From: Porpolomopsis calyptriformis
Taxonomy: Eukaryota > Basidiomycota > Agaricomycetes > Agaricales > Hygrophoraceae
Direction: 5' to 3'
Length of the DNA stretch: 64,000 bases
NCBI GenBank assembly: GCA_951640195.1
Contig: OX621167.1
Location: 1-64,000 of the forward strand
Part shown: one piece after another, positions 47,072 through 62,190 of the stretch
How the letters are laid out: every line of letters starts with the position of its first letter
How positions within the stretch are numbered: position 1 is the stretch's first letter
The notes under the pieces: generated by a model
What the model saw: the letters and a program-made list of their open reading frames with translations, nothing else
The model's database searches: none
Told to the model about the DNA's origin: nothing
Position numbers and translations under genes: made by a program

Positions 47072-47404
47072 TAGCTTCAAGGGTGTAGCGCATCTGCTGG
47101 GCCAAACACTAACCGCAAGTACAACGTGGGGCTCTATCTCCCTAAGGGATAGGGAGTCCAGAAGCTGCCACCTTTCTGTATATGTAAATAAAGCAGATTG
47201 TGTTCGGCATATCTACTAGGTTACATGAGGTTGTAATTGGTTTCATCGCAGGCAAGGTAATGTATGTATTCATGTATGTTTTTTTTTTTTTTTCACGTGA
47301 GACATGAGCATCAAAGTCCAACTCAATTGTATCGATTGTAAAACTGTAACAAAGTACAGGCATATGATAGCAGCACATCAATAGATAATGAATAGAAACT
47401 GTCC

Positions 47405-50084
47405 CTATGGCGGTGGAAGAAAAAGTTCGGTGGATAAACATTTTTCTTCACTGAGCGCCATCCAATGCTCTCCACTGACGAGTACTTCTGACTCCATAGC
47501 TGTCAGGCTGATTCCTGCCCTTTCTAGTATCGCCTTGATCTGTTTCTGGGCCTCGTTGATTTCTCCTTCTTCCTCCTGAAAAAGGACATCCCACTCGGTC
47601 ATCGGAAGGTCTGGCCTTTTCTGCTCACCCGGCAAAAGGTACTCATTCGATTTGAGAATCATTCTGGCCAGCGCCAAGAATGGCCGTCGATATATTTCTG
47701 GAAAGCTAGCTTTTAAACAAAAATGAGGGGATATCATTCATTCACGTGCTCACTTCGACTTTTGGCGACATGTGGAAGCGCTAAAACCATGCGAGAAAGC
47801 AACCTTGAGACGTGGTGATTTGCATTTGTTGAAAAATGACCATGCATATGGTCGAAGTCCCGCGATTGTTCAGTGAGGTGAAGCGTCTCATAGGTATAAA
47901 AGTGACCTCCCGAACAATAGCTTGGCGTGGGGGTGTATACGGCATGCCAAATGCCAGGAGGCATAATTCTGACACATAGAATCAATATATGAGCATGAGT
48001 AATCAATTTTTAGAGCGTTAATAATATAAAAACTTACAGAATCTCCCCTGCAGAAAGAAACGTCGTGAAAATCTGAGCATGTTGATTCAGTTGGTGTAGT
48101 TGACTGAAGCAAATATCCTTGTGCAGGCTGCGCAACTTGTTCCGGGAGTTGTGACTTTTTGTGTATCTAGGTCGAATAATGGCCCAAATTTTTATCCCGG
48201 CGTGCGCATAGATCCAGGTACACAAGCCGTTAGCATCCTTGTGGGGGAATGTTACGAAGCCAGCATGCGTCAGCAGGTTCCACTGCATCATTTGCCAGGT
48301 GCACATCCGAATAACCTGTGGCCCTGGAAGGACTAGTTCTTGTCGAGTATTCGGCATCTTGTGATGCTTCGACTTGTCCTTTGGAGGGTGCTTCCAAAAC
48401 TTCGCGAATGATTCATGTTTTGTGAGCTGGAATGCGAGTGCTTCGTCACTTATTCGACTGTTAAGGTTACTTGTTGAAATAAGCCAATGTACAAGCTCTC
48501 AGCACTCTTACCATATAATAGAGGGGGCGGCATTTCTCAGTGAAGGGGCATCCAGGATATTTCCACAGATGTCTACACCCTCAGATGCCTCGATAAACTC
48601 CCCCAGGGAAGAGTGGCTGTGGATGATGCCATCTGACTCCTTCTTGGACCTACCGACTGCACGCAATCTTGCGTCTATACAATATTAAACCACAGTAATC
48701 GTAGAGATGGATTTTACGTACCATGCCACTGAACTGGCTGGCTTAATGGACCCCTTGCTGCCTCAATCTCCTCCTTACAAAACGTCTCCGGACCTTCAAG
48801 ATGTTGACCCTGTAATATAATGCATCGCTGATTAGCGAGATGGAGTCGCACGGCTTCATCGATGGCATGAAGTGGTTGGGAAGGTTCTCTTGGTGGGATA
48901 ACGACATAGTTAGTTTCATCCAAGTCCCAGTTGTTTATCGAATGGGTTGCAGATGAACCATCAGGTGATTTGGCAAGCACCTCAACTAATTTAGCGTCCT
49001 TAACAAAGCTTCAGTTAGCTGATCAAGAACGAGCACAAAATGATGGACGGACTGCATTTTGATGGCCCGGAACGTGAACCCATGGAAGTACGGTTTGCGA
49101 CCCATTGGCCCATTGAATCGAGGATGCGTCCTGGGGAAAGTTCACTCCCCTCAACGAAGTAAAGTAGTCGTGCTTATTCTGGGTGAGGGGTGCTGATGTT
49201 ATGCGTTATCTTCTTCTTCATAAGGATGATGCGATGCGAATAACTTCACATACCAGATATCGTAGCTGGTTGATGTTTTTTTCGACTCGTGGGTTCTTCA
49301 TCATCGGACAAAGATCGTTTTTGGGGAAGACTAGCGGCGCTCACTTCTTGGCCCAGTTCATTGGGATGGTTGATGAATCCGATCGCAATAAGATATTGCA
49401 GCGAGTCAGATTTCTCTTGAGCGGCATCGCTTGAAGTGCCAGCCGTCGCTGGAGAGTCTGACCAAGTGTCGGTCGCAAGCATCTCGTTCCCAAATGACAC
49501 GACCCTGGATATGTGACTCTTCCAATCTTCAGTGAGCGATTTAATATCAGCTGTTGCACCCAATATTGATAAGATTACTCACCATATTGAGTCGGATCGT
49601 CATCTTCATAAGGCAGACGGTTCTCGTTTTTGCAACGATCGGCATAGAGTTGGCGACCTGTTTGAGAGTGTCCAAATGAATGGTAGACTCTGACGGCCCA
49701 TTGCTTCACCGTCTTCAATCGCAATGATGCTTGAGTGAGCAGTTTACGATCCTCAAACCACAACTCATGCTGCACGGCCAAACAGAGGTTCTGGAGGTAC
49801 TGTTTGATTCGTCCTGCATGTCGTACCTGGTTCTCTGCTTCAAGGCAGCTGTGGCGATGACTCAGGTCAAGGAAAGCAAGGATAGAGCGGTAATGGATGT
49901 GTATTTCGCGAGATCGCAGTGAGTTGTTGTGGTAGAAAAAGAGCTTGAATGTTGTTTGGGTCGATAATTCTGAGAAGCGCCAGAAATTGGACGGTTTATT
50001 CAAGAGGGTGGATGTCTTGGCTGGCCATAAAGCCTCATCATCAAATAGCTCTCCTTCTTTGTTGGCTATCGGTTGGGTGGCCAT
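47405..50084 (-). CDS. JmjC-domain fusion protein (copy 2)
   Basis: Eight exons at +29,310 from copy 1; about 769 aa. It has several substitutions, mostly in the N-terminal part: Leu to Ser (SELLTQTT), His to Arg twice (SHEIH and NENHLPY), Gly to Glu (LGQG) and Trp to Arg (HNSWNKL). The metal-binding H-x-D and distal His are unchanged. Confidence 0.82.
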
Positions 50085-50733
50085 GATAATGAACGTATGT
50101 GTGGGGGTCACGTGGGTATTTATTCGATTAAAGAGTTTGAAAGCTACAAAGACGATATGATTCTATCCAGGACTTGGATTAGATCATGTGCTATAAATGA
50201 ATGCCGTATTCTCAAGTTTGAGGGTGACAAAGAAGCCCTGACGTTTTCTTTGCCATTTGATTCATTCCACTACTCCTTCATCTGGTTGAAGGAGTTATAA
50301 ATATTACGGTGAAAACCATCATCCTCATTATAATTTATTGAAGTGAAGGATACAGATTGTGGAGGTGTGAGGTATACCGCTGAGGAAAGGTGGCTACAAT
50401 GATCTGTAAGTCCCATGGTAACTTGCAGCTGCTGTTCGCATGTAAAAAAACAAAAAACATCAAGAAACTTTCATTATCATCTTCGTCTTCATCTTCATCT
50501 TCATCTTCCTTTCGAATCGTGGAGGAATGGTAACACTGTTATCGGAGAATTGAGGCTGCCCCCCCTCTATCTCAGCTTGGATCTTGGATCAGTATCAGCT
50601 TGGTAAATTCATCTGAATGAAATGCACCATGGGATCCCACTGGCTGATCATTATCAGCTGAAAGATTCATTGCTAGCTGTGAAATACTAAATGATCACAA
50701 TGAGTGAATGTGAACCATGTGTGTCTTACAGAC

Positions 50734-51656
50734 CTACCCAAGATCAGCCTCATGGGTAGGTGATGATGTATTTACACCGTATCCATGGGAATCTGGGTTG
50801 ATATTCTTCTCCTGAACATCGTTAGCCCACTGTTGGGCTGTATTTTCATTGATGCCAGTAGCAAAGAGAAGCATATAGCATTAGAGCATCCCTAAGCCAA
50901 GATGTTGATTTCATTTACTCTCACCGTTAACTCCAAGGAACAAAGCAAGCGCACAGGTCACAGAGTGCCCTCTGTCAAACCGGGGAGGTTTCGTGTGTGA
51001 TTCTAGCTGCTGGAGACATAGCTGGAACCCCCTGCTTAGCCAGTTTGTATGGGTTTCGAATAAAGTATGCCATTCTATGTAGTTTGAATTGGAAAGCATG
51101 ATGAGATAAGGGAAGCTTGTGTATGCAGAAGCTGCCTCTTACGGTATAAGGTTGGGTCTTCATGGGTGTATGGAGTCCACCCATTTGCCTTGCATTTCTG
51201 AAGGTACTCCCGTCTGCCGAAGAAAGAGTGGCCAAAAAAGTGATTCATTCTAACTGCCCACGGTATTGTCGTTTTAGGTTGGAAGCTAGAGCCAAAGCTG
51301 CCATGGTTTTGTGATAACTCAACCCAGAGATCAGACCTGAGCCTTTCCAGGTAACGTGTGATACGATTTGCACTGGGATGAGGGTTAGCAACATTCGCCC
51401 AGTATTCAAGGTCAAGAAGAGCGATCTGAAGTGTGGTCGATAGAGGGAGAGTGTAGTGTCGATGTTTGTTTCTGCTTTTGCAAAAAGCATGTAAAATGAT
51501 CTGCTTTTGCTGGTTCAATTTGAGGGTCAAGTCAGGTTGTGTGAAAGGGTGGCTGATTTCCTCAAAGAGCCAGATGGTGTCGCTTGGTGGAACAGGAGAG
51601 CGATCGTTCGACCACCGATTATTATCCGCATCCAAGCATCGAGAAGAACACATCAT
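50734..51656 (-). CDS. W-A-V-R/F-G-H-S family member C (copy 2)
   Basis: Exons 51656-51143, 51074-50925 and 50837-50734; 255 aa. Met to Lys in QKCMANGW is the notable change and comes from an A/T transversion (21879/51189), one of only three transversions I saw between copies. Confidence 0.65.
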
Positions 51657-52190
51657 TTGGTTCCAAGGGTAGTTACATTTGGGGGTGGGTGGATAACTGC
51701 ATGAAAACAAGATAATCAGCATAAAATTTATCTAGATGTGGTGAAAAAATAAGCATTCATTCAATCGCATGCGTATAGCCATTGTGGTGCTGGAAGTAGT
51801 TTCGTGTGTGAGTCACAGCTCTTGATCACTACTTAGGCTCCTCACACATCACTTCATAGCACATCACTTCATAAGTACATAACAGCTAGTTGATATTCAC
51901 GCATACACAGACAAGATAGCTGGGAGTTAATCAATACAGTATCAAAGCAACTTGATATGTTATGCGTGACATCACATTTGCATACCAAAATGGGATGGGA
52001 GTGGCGCATGTGAACTTGCTAATTTACACCTGCACACAGCTCAACATGTCTACACAGGTTTAGCACAAATCGTATGTAGTAGACTTATATAGTAACTAGC
52101 TTGGAATGCAGCAATACAAGTTGATTAATATTTGTGGAAAGTTTGATGCGACATGCATGCAGCGTAATAGATGCTAATTCAGTAATTTTA

Positions 52191-53341
52191 TCAAGACCAT
52201 AACCTCCATGATGGTCTGTAGTTAAGCTTTCTGTCTCCATAGAGAACCTGAACCTGAGTGTGGTTGCTTTCGAGCATTTCACCTGACGCAATCATCTCCT
52301 CCATCCTTTTCAATGCCAACCGTGCAAACTCTTCACAGTCCATGTCTATCCAAGCGTCGAATATACCAGCCCACGTAGCTGTGTTTGTAAAGGTATTATT
52401 GAGATATATAACTTGAGGCGATGCTTGTAAACTGGATTTGGGGGAATTTTTTGCTAAGATTCTAGCGGACTGCTTGATAAAGTCAGTAGTACCCTTCACT
52501 TTCAAGCTAGTGCCAACCACAAGGAGAAGATCTAGTTGGCGACTGGGGGTGGTAGTTAACCCAAGATCATTTTGCTGCACGTTTGCTATTTCTTCTCCTC
52601 GAGGATGTGGTTCTCCGTAAAGAATGATATTGGGTCGGAGTCGAGGCACAGTCGTTCTGCGTTTGCCCTGCTCTACCCTCTTTTCCATATTGATTTGACA
52701 TTCAGTGCATTCTGGTAGTTGGCCCTCTTTCAAAGAGGGGTAGTATGGTTCGAGGATAAAAATGGAGGAGCAGCCAGGGCATCGTAGTTCCTCTAGGGAT
52801 CCATGCAATGGAATGCATCGGGCTGGTCCATCACTGGGGTGAATTTCTGAGGACATATGTAACCCAGCCTTGAGCTCCAAACCATCGATATTTTGAGTGT
52901 AAACACGGAGTAACACTCCTTGGAGGTCTAGAGCACGAAGGAAATGGTGGAAGGCAGTGGGTTGTGCGATCGCCGCTTTCTCAGCAAGGGTGGCAATGAG
53001 CTGACAATGCAGTGATTGTTGCTTTTGGGTCTAGAACATTAACTTGGTCAACTAATCCTCACTTGAACATATATTTCTCACTACGAGGGATGAGCTAGTA
53101 AGCAGATCAGTCAGGTTGACTCCGGTAAATCCAGATAGTGCGTTGCCAGTATATAAGCCGTCTGGTCCTCTAAAACATGGAATACCTGCAGCCACGGATA
53201 TTCCTGCTCCTAGAGAGTAGGTAAGTATTTCAATGAAACATGATGATGGGTCGATTTACCACAGAGCACGACGATTCTCTTTGCTTTCAGTATTCCATCC
53301 ATTAGATCTGTTGCACTTTGTTTTATAGTGGAGGGGAACAT
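52191..53341 (-). CDS. Sirtuin, Hst3/Hst4-like (copy 2)
   Basis: Exons 53341-53260, 53209-53085 and 53030-52191; 348 aa, identical to copy 1 in the last exon. One G/C difference lies in intron 1 (53231). All sirtuin motifs are retained. Confidence 0.92.
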
Positions 53342-53413
53342 AATAGCTGAGTTTTTAGCAGTAACACGGTGAAGGATAGTAGGTATTAGATAAGCTAGAA
53401 GAATGGTAAGGTA

Positions 53414-54779
53414 TCAAATAAGCAAATCTGAGCTACACCGAGGGCAAGTATAGTATGTTTGGTCTGTAACAACTAATAGCTCATAAGAGTCTGTGTTATC
53501 TATGCCGAATTCTGCCTCAAGCCAGTTTTCCCAGTCAGTGTCTATCATATTTAACCGAGACTCCTCAATGAGGTGAGCAGCTATCCATCCAGAGGCTTGG
53601 ACGACACTGCGTTCCTGTGAAGAAAGCAACTTTCTAGCCTTGTTCACGATCCTAATATTTCCGGCTGTAAAATAAGTGAGACCTCCCCTAGCTGTGGGTT
53701 GGAAAGCAACTTGAAGTATAATTTTTGGGGTGTCGGCAAACTTCTCTATAGCATAGAGATTGTTAAGATACTGCTGCTGGGTAATGTTGGCAGGGGTTCC
53801 TAGGCAAGTAAGATGGGACCATCTTTTGCAGGACCAGCAGTAGCGTTGTTCCTCTGTATCGGGGGACCAAAGTGAATAACAGTGAGTTGCGCCACATATT
53901 TCTGGCTCGCCCTACCACCCAATAGATTACTACAGGGTATATGTTTAGTTCAATGAACGCACCTTCAATGCCTGCCTATGCCCATCCCAGAAGTATCTAA
54001 TAGAAATTTTAGTATAATAGATGGGTTGGTATTATCGTCAAGCTTACCGCATGTAATACGCGGTTACTGGAGGTTGATCTTCAATCTGATTTTTAATAAT
54101 AACAATGTCGATTGTATCTACAGTTTAATTTTCAGTTCAGTTCAGTTCATTCTTTTATATCTGCTTCTCGATATAATAACCCTCACCTTCCAAGGCTTGC
54201 GCATCAATGATATCTGTAGAATCAGAGCCACACAGCTCTTGCTTTCCAAATGTGTTTATATACCTGTCAAGAGTAAGAAGAACATAGAGTGACAGGAGAA
54301 GGAGTAGGTTTTGAGATACAACCTTTTAGTATCAGCCTTAACATCACTTCTCTCCAACAACTGCTTGGCTGTATACATCCATGAAACCTTAGCAAGATAC
54401 TTGTTCTAAAGCACATTGTCAACATTGGGTAGGGTAGCTTGAGCAGGTGTATCACCTTAGTAGTTTTTCTTATTTGTAGGATCAAACCTTTCCAGTAGTC
54501 ATCCATTATAATATTATTTTCTTCCTTTGCATGGAGGCCAAGGTGACGGATGAGGCAGCTGTGTTTGAGGGAAATAATCAAATGACTACTATTCAAGCAT
54601 TATCGATAAACACTTACAAGTCATTCTTAACGAATTTGCAAGGAGAGCCTATAAAGTTTTGATTTGGAACAAATAGAACAAGGCATAGGTGATATCTCAC
54701 CATCATTTGGATTAGGAACCTCGAGGTATTCTACGACTTTTGCAGATTTCCATTGTTTTTCCTCGGTTGTAGGTGCCAT
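53414..54779 (-). CDS. BAH-PHD chromatin reader (copy 2)
   Basis: Eight exons at +29,310 from copy 1; 324 aa. Pro to Leu (DSYEPLVV to DSYELLVV) and a silent neighbour arise from two transitions near 53471-53478. Further transitions fall near 53957, 54315 and 54500. BAH and PHD signature residues are unchanged. Confidence 0.8.
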
Positions 54780-54908
54780 AATAATAAATCTACGGACCAA
54801 TGTTGATTATTCGTATTATATTCCCACAGCTATATATATGTCACGTGAATGTAGATACACTTTGTCTCGACTATTGCACAAACATAGCTCTCGATCTTAA
54901 CCTCCAAT
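54780..54908. promoter_or_regulatory. Bidirectional promoter (copy 2)
   Basis: I see no difference from 25470-25598; the ccaat, tatatatat and cacgtg elements are kept. Confidence 0.6.
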
Positions 54909-57900
54909 ATGGCAAACCAGGCAAATGAAGGTGCAGATTATGACAGTGATATAGATAGGATCATAGCTATGTCCTCACTAGCCAAGGTAAGCCTATCCCT
55001 AGTAGTTATGTATCTAATTCGATTCACACAATTAAATCATTACGAGGCTAATAAAACCATAATAAACCAGGAAGGGGATTCGACTTCTAGTGGTTCAGAT
55101 GATAGTGATATACGTAATATCCTGAATATGCCTTGTGCAGAGAAGATGCCAATGCCAATACCGATGCTAGGAGAAAAACATATGCCTTCCAAAAAACATA
55201 TATTAATCAACAAAAAGCCAGTATACTCAGTAAGTGTATATCTGTTTTCAAGGTTAAAGTGCTCACATTATTACAGACAACGTTAATTAGCCTAAATCAT
55301 CTTAACATCCAGAATTCGGATCAGCAATATATATCGATACCTCCATTGGCTCCCTTAGGTCCCCAGCCAGGTCCTTCAAGGGTCCAAAACGCAATAAGTA
55401 GAAAGGATAATGACGCTGTATGTCTCAATTAACCTATGACAATAATAACTTACATTTATTTATTTTCCAGGTGGCGAAAGCATGGTATGTATTTTAAGAG
55501 AAATCATAAGATACTTGCGTATTAATACTGGTTAGGTTTAGTGATTATAGCTCTCCTTCAGAGCCTTCGGTGGATATTAGAAGGAACAACTCGCGATTTG
55601 AAACCAGACACCGGTGAATAAATCTATCATTCGAAATGTTAGGTTAAATACTAAACTTTTAGAAGCTCAACAAGCCGATCATCGTCGCCAGCTAGCAATA
55701 ACGGATCAGATTTCATTGGATCCAGTGAAAGTGACAGCGCTCATTCTCATTTACTAGCAAAAAATGCCATTCGATTGAATCTACCACGATCTGAGCAAGA
55801 GCTTTTTATAGGTATGTTCTTATATTATTGGTGGTGATTAGACTCATTAAGGATATTAGACACGAAGCTAGCAGATCCAAGGATATGGGCTTCAGCTTGT
55901 CAATCATTGGGATCTGCTAAGCCTGGAAACCACCTGGATCACGCGGTCATAGAAATTTACCTTTTGAAATCATGGTATATGTCCATTCAACCCCAGATGC
56001 CATCTCAGAGATATTCCTACTATCTAGACTCGGAAACGGTGAGCAGGGTAATAAGAGAAGAAGAAGACATCCTGTCTACCGAAATCCATAAAACTCTCCT
56101 TCTTCCACCTCACGTTGCTATCCCGAAAAAGCCTGTGTTATTTTTCCCTCCACTATCATGGCAATCTTCTGCAACCCAAAGGCTAGCTTTATTTGATTAC
56201 CAGCAGGAGAAGGTTCTTGTTTTTAGCCATGGAGCTCCACTCGAAACCAATATGTACTCAGATTGGACGGAGTGGAATGGCAACTACTATTGGAGGGCTA
56301 TTGCTAATGTGTTTGGGTGGATCCTGGGTAGTGAGTTGGATGAGCGAGGTCCCCAAGTAATCGAACCGAATTGGAATACGGTGAAAATCTCGTTTCTATA
56401 CAGAAGAAGCATATTCATATACATATTTCAACAGAGTGAGGCCGACACTGGTTCCTGGATGGCATCGCTTTGCCAAGAAATCTTTGATAATGGTTGGATG
56501 TATTCCACAGACATTAACCAACACCCACTTGCACCCAAATTGCAATGTGTTCATGCGATGCGAGAGAGAATATTTCTCACTGCGCTTCAAACTGTACAAA
56601 AATCATATGACTTCTGGAACAAGACTCAGACCCTGCTTCGGTATTCCATGGAACCCAATTCTGAGGTTGTGAATGATATGAAGGCTGGGCTTTTAAAATT
56701 CAAGCGTTTCGAGGTAATAGCACTTGCGCTTGCAACTGCTCGTATGAAGTGTGAGTATTATCTCATTCCGATTACCTGTGATAATCAATCTAAAGAGGCT
56801 ACCTATATTAATCAACTAGGCCATCTTCTGGATAGTCACGACAAGGATGGCAATGCCAGCAATGACGACAACAATCACAATGATGATGACAATGATGACA
56901 ACGATGATGATTCCATTGTAATCAACCTACCACCTCAGCCTTCCAGAAGGTCTCTACCTGAAATCCAACTTCCAGAGGTTGAGCTAAATGGGAATGGGGG
57001 TGAAGAAGCATTAGCAACAAGCGTTGATGAGCGGCCTTTTGATGACTACGAATCAGCTATGTTGGTTTGCTCCGAGGATCAAGCTGATATCATTCCAAAC
57101 ACGTGGACCTTTGACACCAATGGAATGCTTGTATTGGGCAAGCACTGGAGTATCTGGAGGGATAGAGGCTATAGGTTGCAGGCCGATTTTTTCTCTATGT
57201 TCAATAACCAGGAACCGGTTCTCCTCAATGACCACCTTCTTCCACACTGGGATTCAAGTGATCAAGCAAGTGGATGTTTACCATCATCTCCAGTTGCATA
57301 CCCATCCTCGTTATCTTCTCATTCTTCTGAGGTGCTGAATTCCCTACCAGCTATGGACAACCCAGATGTGACTGTGATGGGTGCTCAGGATATGTTGGAT
57401 GAGGCGGGAGGGGTGGAAGGGACATCAGAGAGCCAGGGTGTGTTTGTAAAAGGTAAAGCACGCAACAACAAATTCATCTACTTCGACTTGGAGAAGGATA
57501 GAGTAAACCTGGACGATGAAGAAGTGTCAGTGTCGGTGGATATCGACAGCGTCATATGGGTCACGCATAAACCACAGTTCATTGGTCCAATCAATATTCA
57601 CCTTCTTCCACTGTTAGACGACAAACCTCCATTCTCTATCAACAATCATGTCTATGTCCAGGTTCTACAACCACCTACCACTCGAAATCCTAGGCAGAGG
57701 TCTAAAAGGTATCCACTTAGTGCCTTGCCACATACCCATTTCGGGCAGATGGGTCAAGGATCAGGCCAATTTAACACCTACGTCTTCTTCCCTCGTATGA
57801 TTAGGAAAGACCCAGGAACGCATAGAATGACTACTCTGATGCCAAGGGAGGTACAGGAGTTGTGGTTCTCACAAGTGATCATGCCTGCTCTGCCAGTGGT

Positions 57901-60264
57901 TTTAGCCAACTACACCGGAATTATGGAGTATCTTCCTACAAGCGTCAGTAATCTCCAATGGAAAATAGGGACAAGACGTACGACCAAGACCATTCCCCTC
58001 ACACCTGAAGCATTTTCTTCCATGCGAACCACTCTCTGCGACATCATAAATAACCAGCCCGATCTCCTAGGCCGATTCGGGTCCTTTTTCTTTGTTGTAG
58101 ATGCTCGAGGTATCAAACTGCTCTCTAAGCAGCACCACCCAACCGAGAATATATATCAGGCACTCTGTTCGATGATTCCTAACATGGACTGGGATTATAT
58201 GAAGGACCGATCGCATGGAGAACTCTTGCTTGATCTTGGGATTTCATACCATCCTCCTTCTAGGGAGGATCAGGAGCCATTGGTAGGGCTGTGGAGGTTA
58301 GATAGGATCGACGACTCGTACGACCTTATGGGGATGAAAAAAGGAATGACCCATTATACTGCCATGTTTGGAGCTTATGGAGGGAGACAGGCTGAAACCA
58401 AGTTGAAGAAAAGTCGGCTTGTACACCTTTGCTTCCGATCCAGCTACAACCTTTGCTTTGAGGTGGTGCGACTTCCTGGCCAAACGAACTACCTATGTGA
58501 TGACTGTGATGCAGTCAAGACAAATGACCGATTCATGACTAGCTGTGATCACTGGAAAAAGCTGTTTCAATCTTCTCAAATCCAGTCATTCGGCGTTAGA
58601 GAAGAAGTTAGAGGGAGTGGGTTAGCCATTATAAAGCTTCTTGATGTAGCATCTGAAAAGGTAAGCAGCGAAATAACTGCAAACTAGAAATGTCTAATGA
58701 TTGCCAGGCACAAGACTATATGTCGTCTGACCCTATCATTTGGATCAAGTCGAGCCTCTTTTTCAAGTTGTTGGCAAGAAGGCTAGCAGAGTTTCAAAAC
58801 ATCCAACTACACCTTTCACGAAATCGACCAAGCAACTATGGGATGATGGCTACGCTTATCATCCACCTGATTAAGCACACCATGGTCACGCCAAGGATAA
58901 AGCACACATTCTTGAATGATGTGTTGCGAGACCTTCGTTTCAGTTCGATAATGTGGAGGTTCGGAATGTTCTTTCTTCACGACCTCAAGTTGAAGAAAGG
59001 AGTGCTATCTCTAAGAGAACTACCGGAGGAGGATCCAGCTGAGGTTATCCAAGCGTATGGACAGTCCTTGAAGAAGCCACAGGCAACTCAAGCCAACCAG
59101 CCATATCACCTTATTCAAATGTATCAGCAAGATGCGTGCCCTTGGGGTCCTGATCCATCTTGGTCAAGAATTCAGAAACTGTTGGAAACCGAGCCAGAGA
59201 TTTTCCTTAGGGAATGGAGGTTGGATGATGACTGGGAAGCTCCTGAACTGCTTTACACAAAGCTGTTGTTTGTTGAGTTCACGCATCAGCTGTGGCTAAG
59301 TCTGGCAGAGCAGTTTGCATCAGCAGGTGTTTTACCCAAGCCAACCACAGTTCAGGAAGCAATGGAGACTTGGACGGTACCTGCGATTCAGCATATCATA
59401 GGCATTGACCATTGCCGATTCCTTCCTTCGAGCTGTGGCCTTAAAGGAAAGCTTCCTTTGAGTCACTCCCATGATCTATCATTTTCAGCACGTCGGGCAA
59501 CCTTCTTCCCTGAACAAACTATCCAGATCCCAGAGAATTCAGTCTGGAAACCATACACCCAGCCTGGAGGATATATCTCCACTTACCACCAATATCTTGT
59601 GGATTGGGATATGGATGAAGGTGATCAGCTCTGCCGTGAATTGGACAATATATTTGGCCAGTTACAATGCCTTCCTGTAGGTGGCCTATCGAATAAAAAG
59701 GGGAAACAAGTCATATGGGGGATGAAATCAGGCAAGATCAACTTTATTTCGAATTCAAAGTTCTATCGGATTGAAGAAATTGGGAAAGAGGTGGCTGCGC
59801 GTCCACGAACTCAGGTCCTAAAAAGGCCTCATGCTTCAAAGAATATACTTCAGAGACGACTAGATGAAACCTTGGGGAGATCGATAAAACCACCTATTCG
59901 GAGCCGAAAGTCTGCCAAAATCTACCAAAAACGAAAGCCTCCTGTGAGACAGAAAGCAGACAACAATCCTTCAGGTTCAGAGAGCGGGAAAGAGCAACAG
60001 GTTAGGGTTACTCGCTCAAAGGCCAAGGCTGCCCAGAAAGACGAGGGAAGAAAGGGGGTGAGTGGTGTGTGGATAACTCGGTCAAGAATGAACGCTGCTA
60101 GGAAAGATGCGGAGAGAGAAGATTCAGGTTCAGGAAGACATATAGTAGGTAGATCTCAGTCAAGAGTCAAGGCTGCTAGGGAACGGGCAGATTTAGAGTC
60201 TGATTCCGATTCCGATTCATTAGAGTACACAGATGAGCCAGGATCAGAGCAATCTAGTAGCTAA
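54909..60264 (+). CDS. Giant 1,646-aa protein of unknown function (copy 2)
   Basis: Eight exons at +29,310 (54909-54986, 55071-55229, 55313-55417, 55471-55484, 55536-55613, 55663-55811, 55860-58660, 58708-60264). Across 5.3 kb I found a single difference, Arg to Trp in the C-terminal basic repeat (GVRITRS to GVWITRS, base 60070, CGG to TGG). That is far fewer than in the neighbouring genes. Confidence 0.8.
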
Positions 60265-60309
60265 TGTATCGATTTGAAGATTATATATTCACAGGTCTAT
60301 TCTACCTAT

Positions 60310-62190
60310 ATGTGTTACACTGCTCATTGTGGTACCCCAATCAGTCTGCCCATGGGGATGTGGTTATTCTGGGATGTTATCACACTAATGCTATTGATTG
60401 AACATAACATGCTGATGGTTAGAGAGCTCGGTGAGAAGTTGAAGGTATAACCTCTGATACCTCTTGCATGCTAATTACGGTACCCCAATTATTCCACACA
60501 TGAGGATTGGACTACTCCTGATGTTTGTAGCACCAATGCTATTGATTGAACATAAAATCCTGATGCTTAGAGGGCTCTCTGATAAGTTGAAGGTATACCC
60601 TCCCATACCTGTTGTATACTTATTGCAGCACCCTAGTTAATCCACACATGATGATTGAACTATTCCTAACCTTTGTAATACTCATGCTATTGATTGAACA
60701 TAAAATCCTGATACTCGGAGAGCTCTGTGATAAGTTGAAGGTATATCATCCGATACTTCTTACATACTATACCCCAATCATTCCACACATGAGGATTAGA
60801 CTACTCCTGACCTTTGTAACACTAATGCTGTTGATTTAACATAAAATCCCGATGCTTAGAGAGCTCTCTGATAAGTTAAAGGTATACCACCCCATGATAT
60901 CTTATATACTTATTGCGGCACCCTAGTCAATCCATACACGAGGATTAGACTATTCCCAATGTTTATAACACTAATGCTATTGATTGAACATGAAATCCTG
61001 ATGCTCAGAGAGCTCTGTGATAACTTGAAGGTATACCCCCCCCTACCTCCTGTATACTTCTTGCGGCACCCCAGTCTATCTACACATGATGATTGGACTA
61101 TTCCCAATGTTTGTAACACAGGTGCTATTGATTGAACATGAAATCCTGATGCTCAGAGAGCTCTGTGATAAGTTAGAGATATACCCCCCTATACCCCTTA
61201 TATAGCTTATTGCAGTGCCTCATTCTGTCCATATATTGTCATTCCGAGCATCTGTAACACTGGTGCTATTGATTGAACATGAAATTGTGATGTTTAAAGA
61301 GGTCTGTGATAAGTTGGAGATATACTCCCCCATACCCCTTATATAGCTTATTGCAGTACCTCATTCTGACCATATATTGTTATTCCAAGCATCTATAACA
61401 CTGGTGCTATTGATTGAACATGAAATTGTGATGTTTAAAGAGGTCTGTGATAAGTTGGAGATATACTCCCTCATACCCTTTATATACCTTATTGGAGTGC
61501 CTTATTCTACCCATATATTGTTATTCCGAGCATCTATGACACTAGTGCTATTGATTGAACATGAAATTATGATGTTTAAAGATGTCTGTAATAAGTTGGA
61601 GATATACCCCCCCATACCCCTTATATAACTGATTGCGGTACCCCAAATGGTCTATAACTTAGGATTTTTGTATTCCCCACCTCTATGACACTGGGGCTAT
61701 TGATTGAATATAAAACCCAGGTTTTTAAAGACCTCTGTAATAAGTTGGAGATATACCCCCCCATACCCCTTATATAGCTTATTGCGGTACCTTATTCTGC
61801 CTATACATCAGGATTTTGTTATTCCGAGCCTCTATGACACTACTGCTATCGATTGAACATGAAATCCTGATTTTTAAAGAGCTCTGTGATAAGTTGGAGA
61901 TATACCCCCCCATACCCCTTATATAGCTTATTGCGGTACCCCAAATGGTCTATAAATCAGGATTTTTGTATTCCCAGTATCTGTGACACTAGTGCTATCG
62001 ATTGAACATAAAATCCTGATTTTTAAAGAGCTCTGTGATAAGTTGGAGATATACCCCCCCATACCCCTTATATCACTGATTGCGGTACCCCAAATGGTCC
62101 ATAAATTGGGATTTTTGTATTCCCCACCTCTATGACACTGGGGCTATCGATTGAATATGAAACCCCGATTTTTAGAGCAGTCTATAGCTA
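60310..62190. repeat. Subterminal array of 140-150 bp tandem repeats (copy 2)
   Basis: Period for period the same as 31000-32880, with no difference in repeat number or sequence that I could see. Confidence 0.9.
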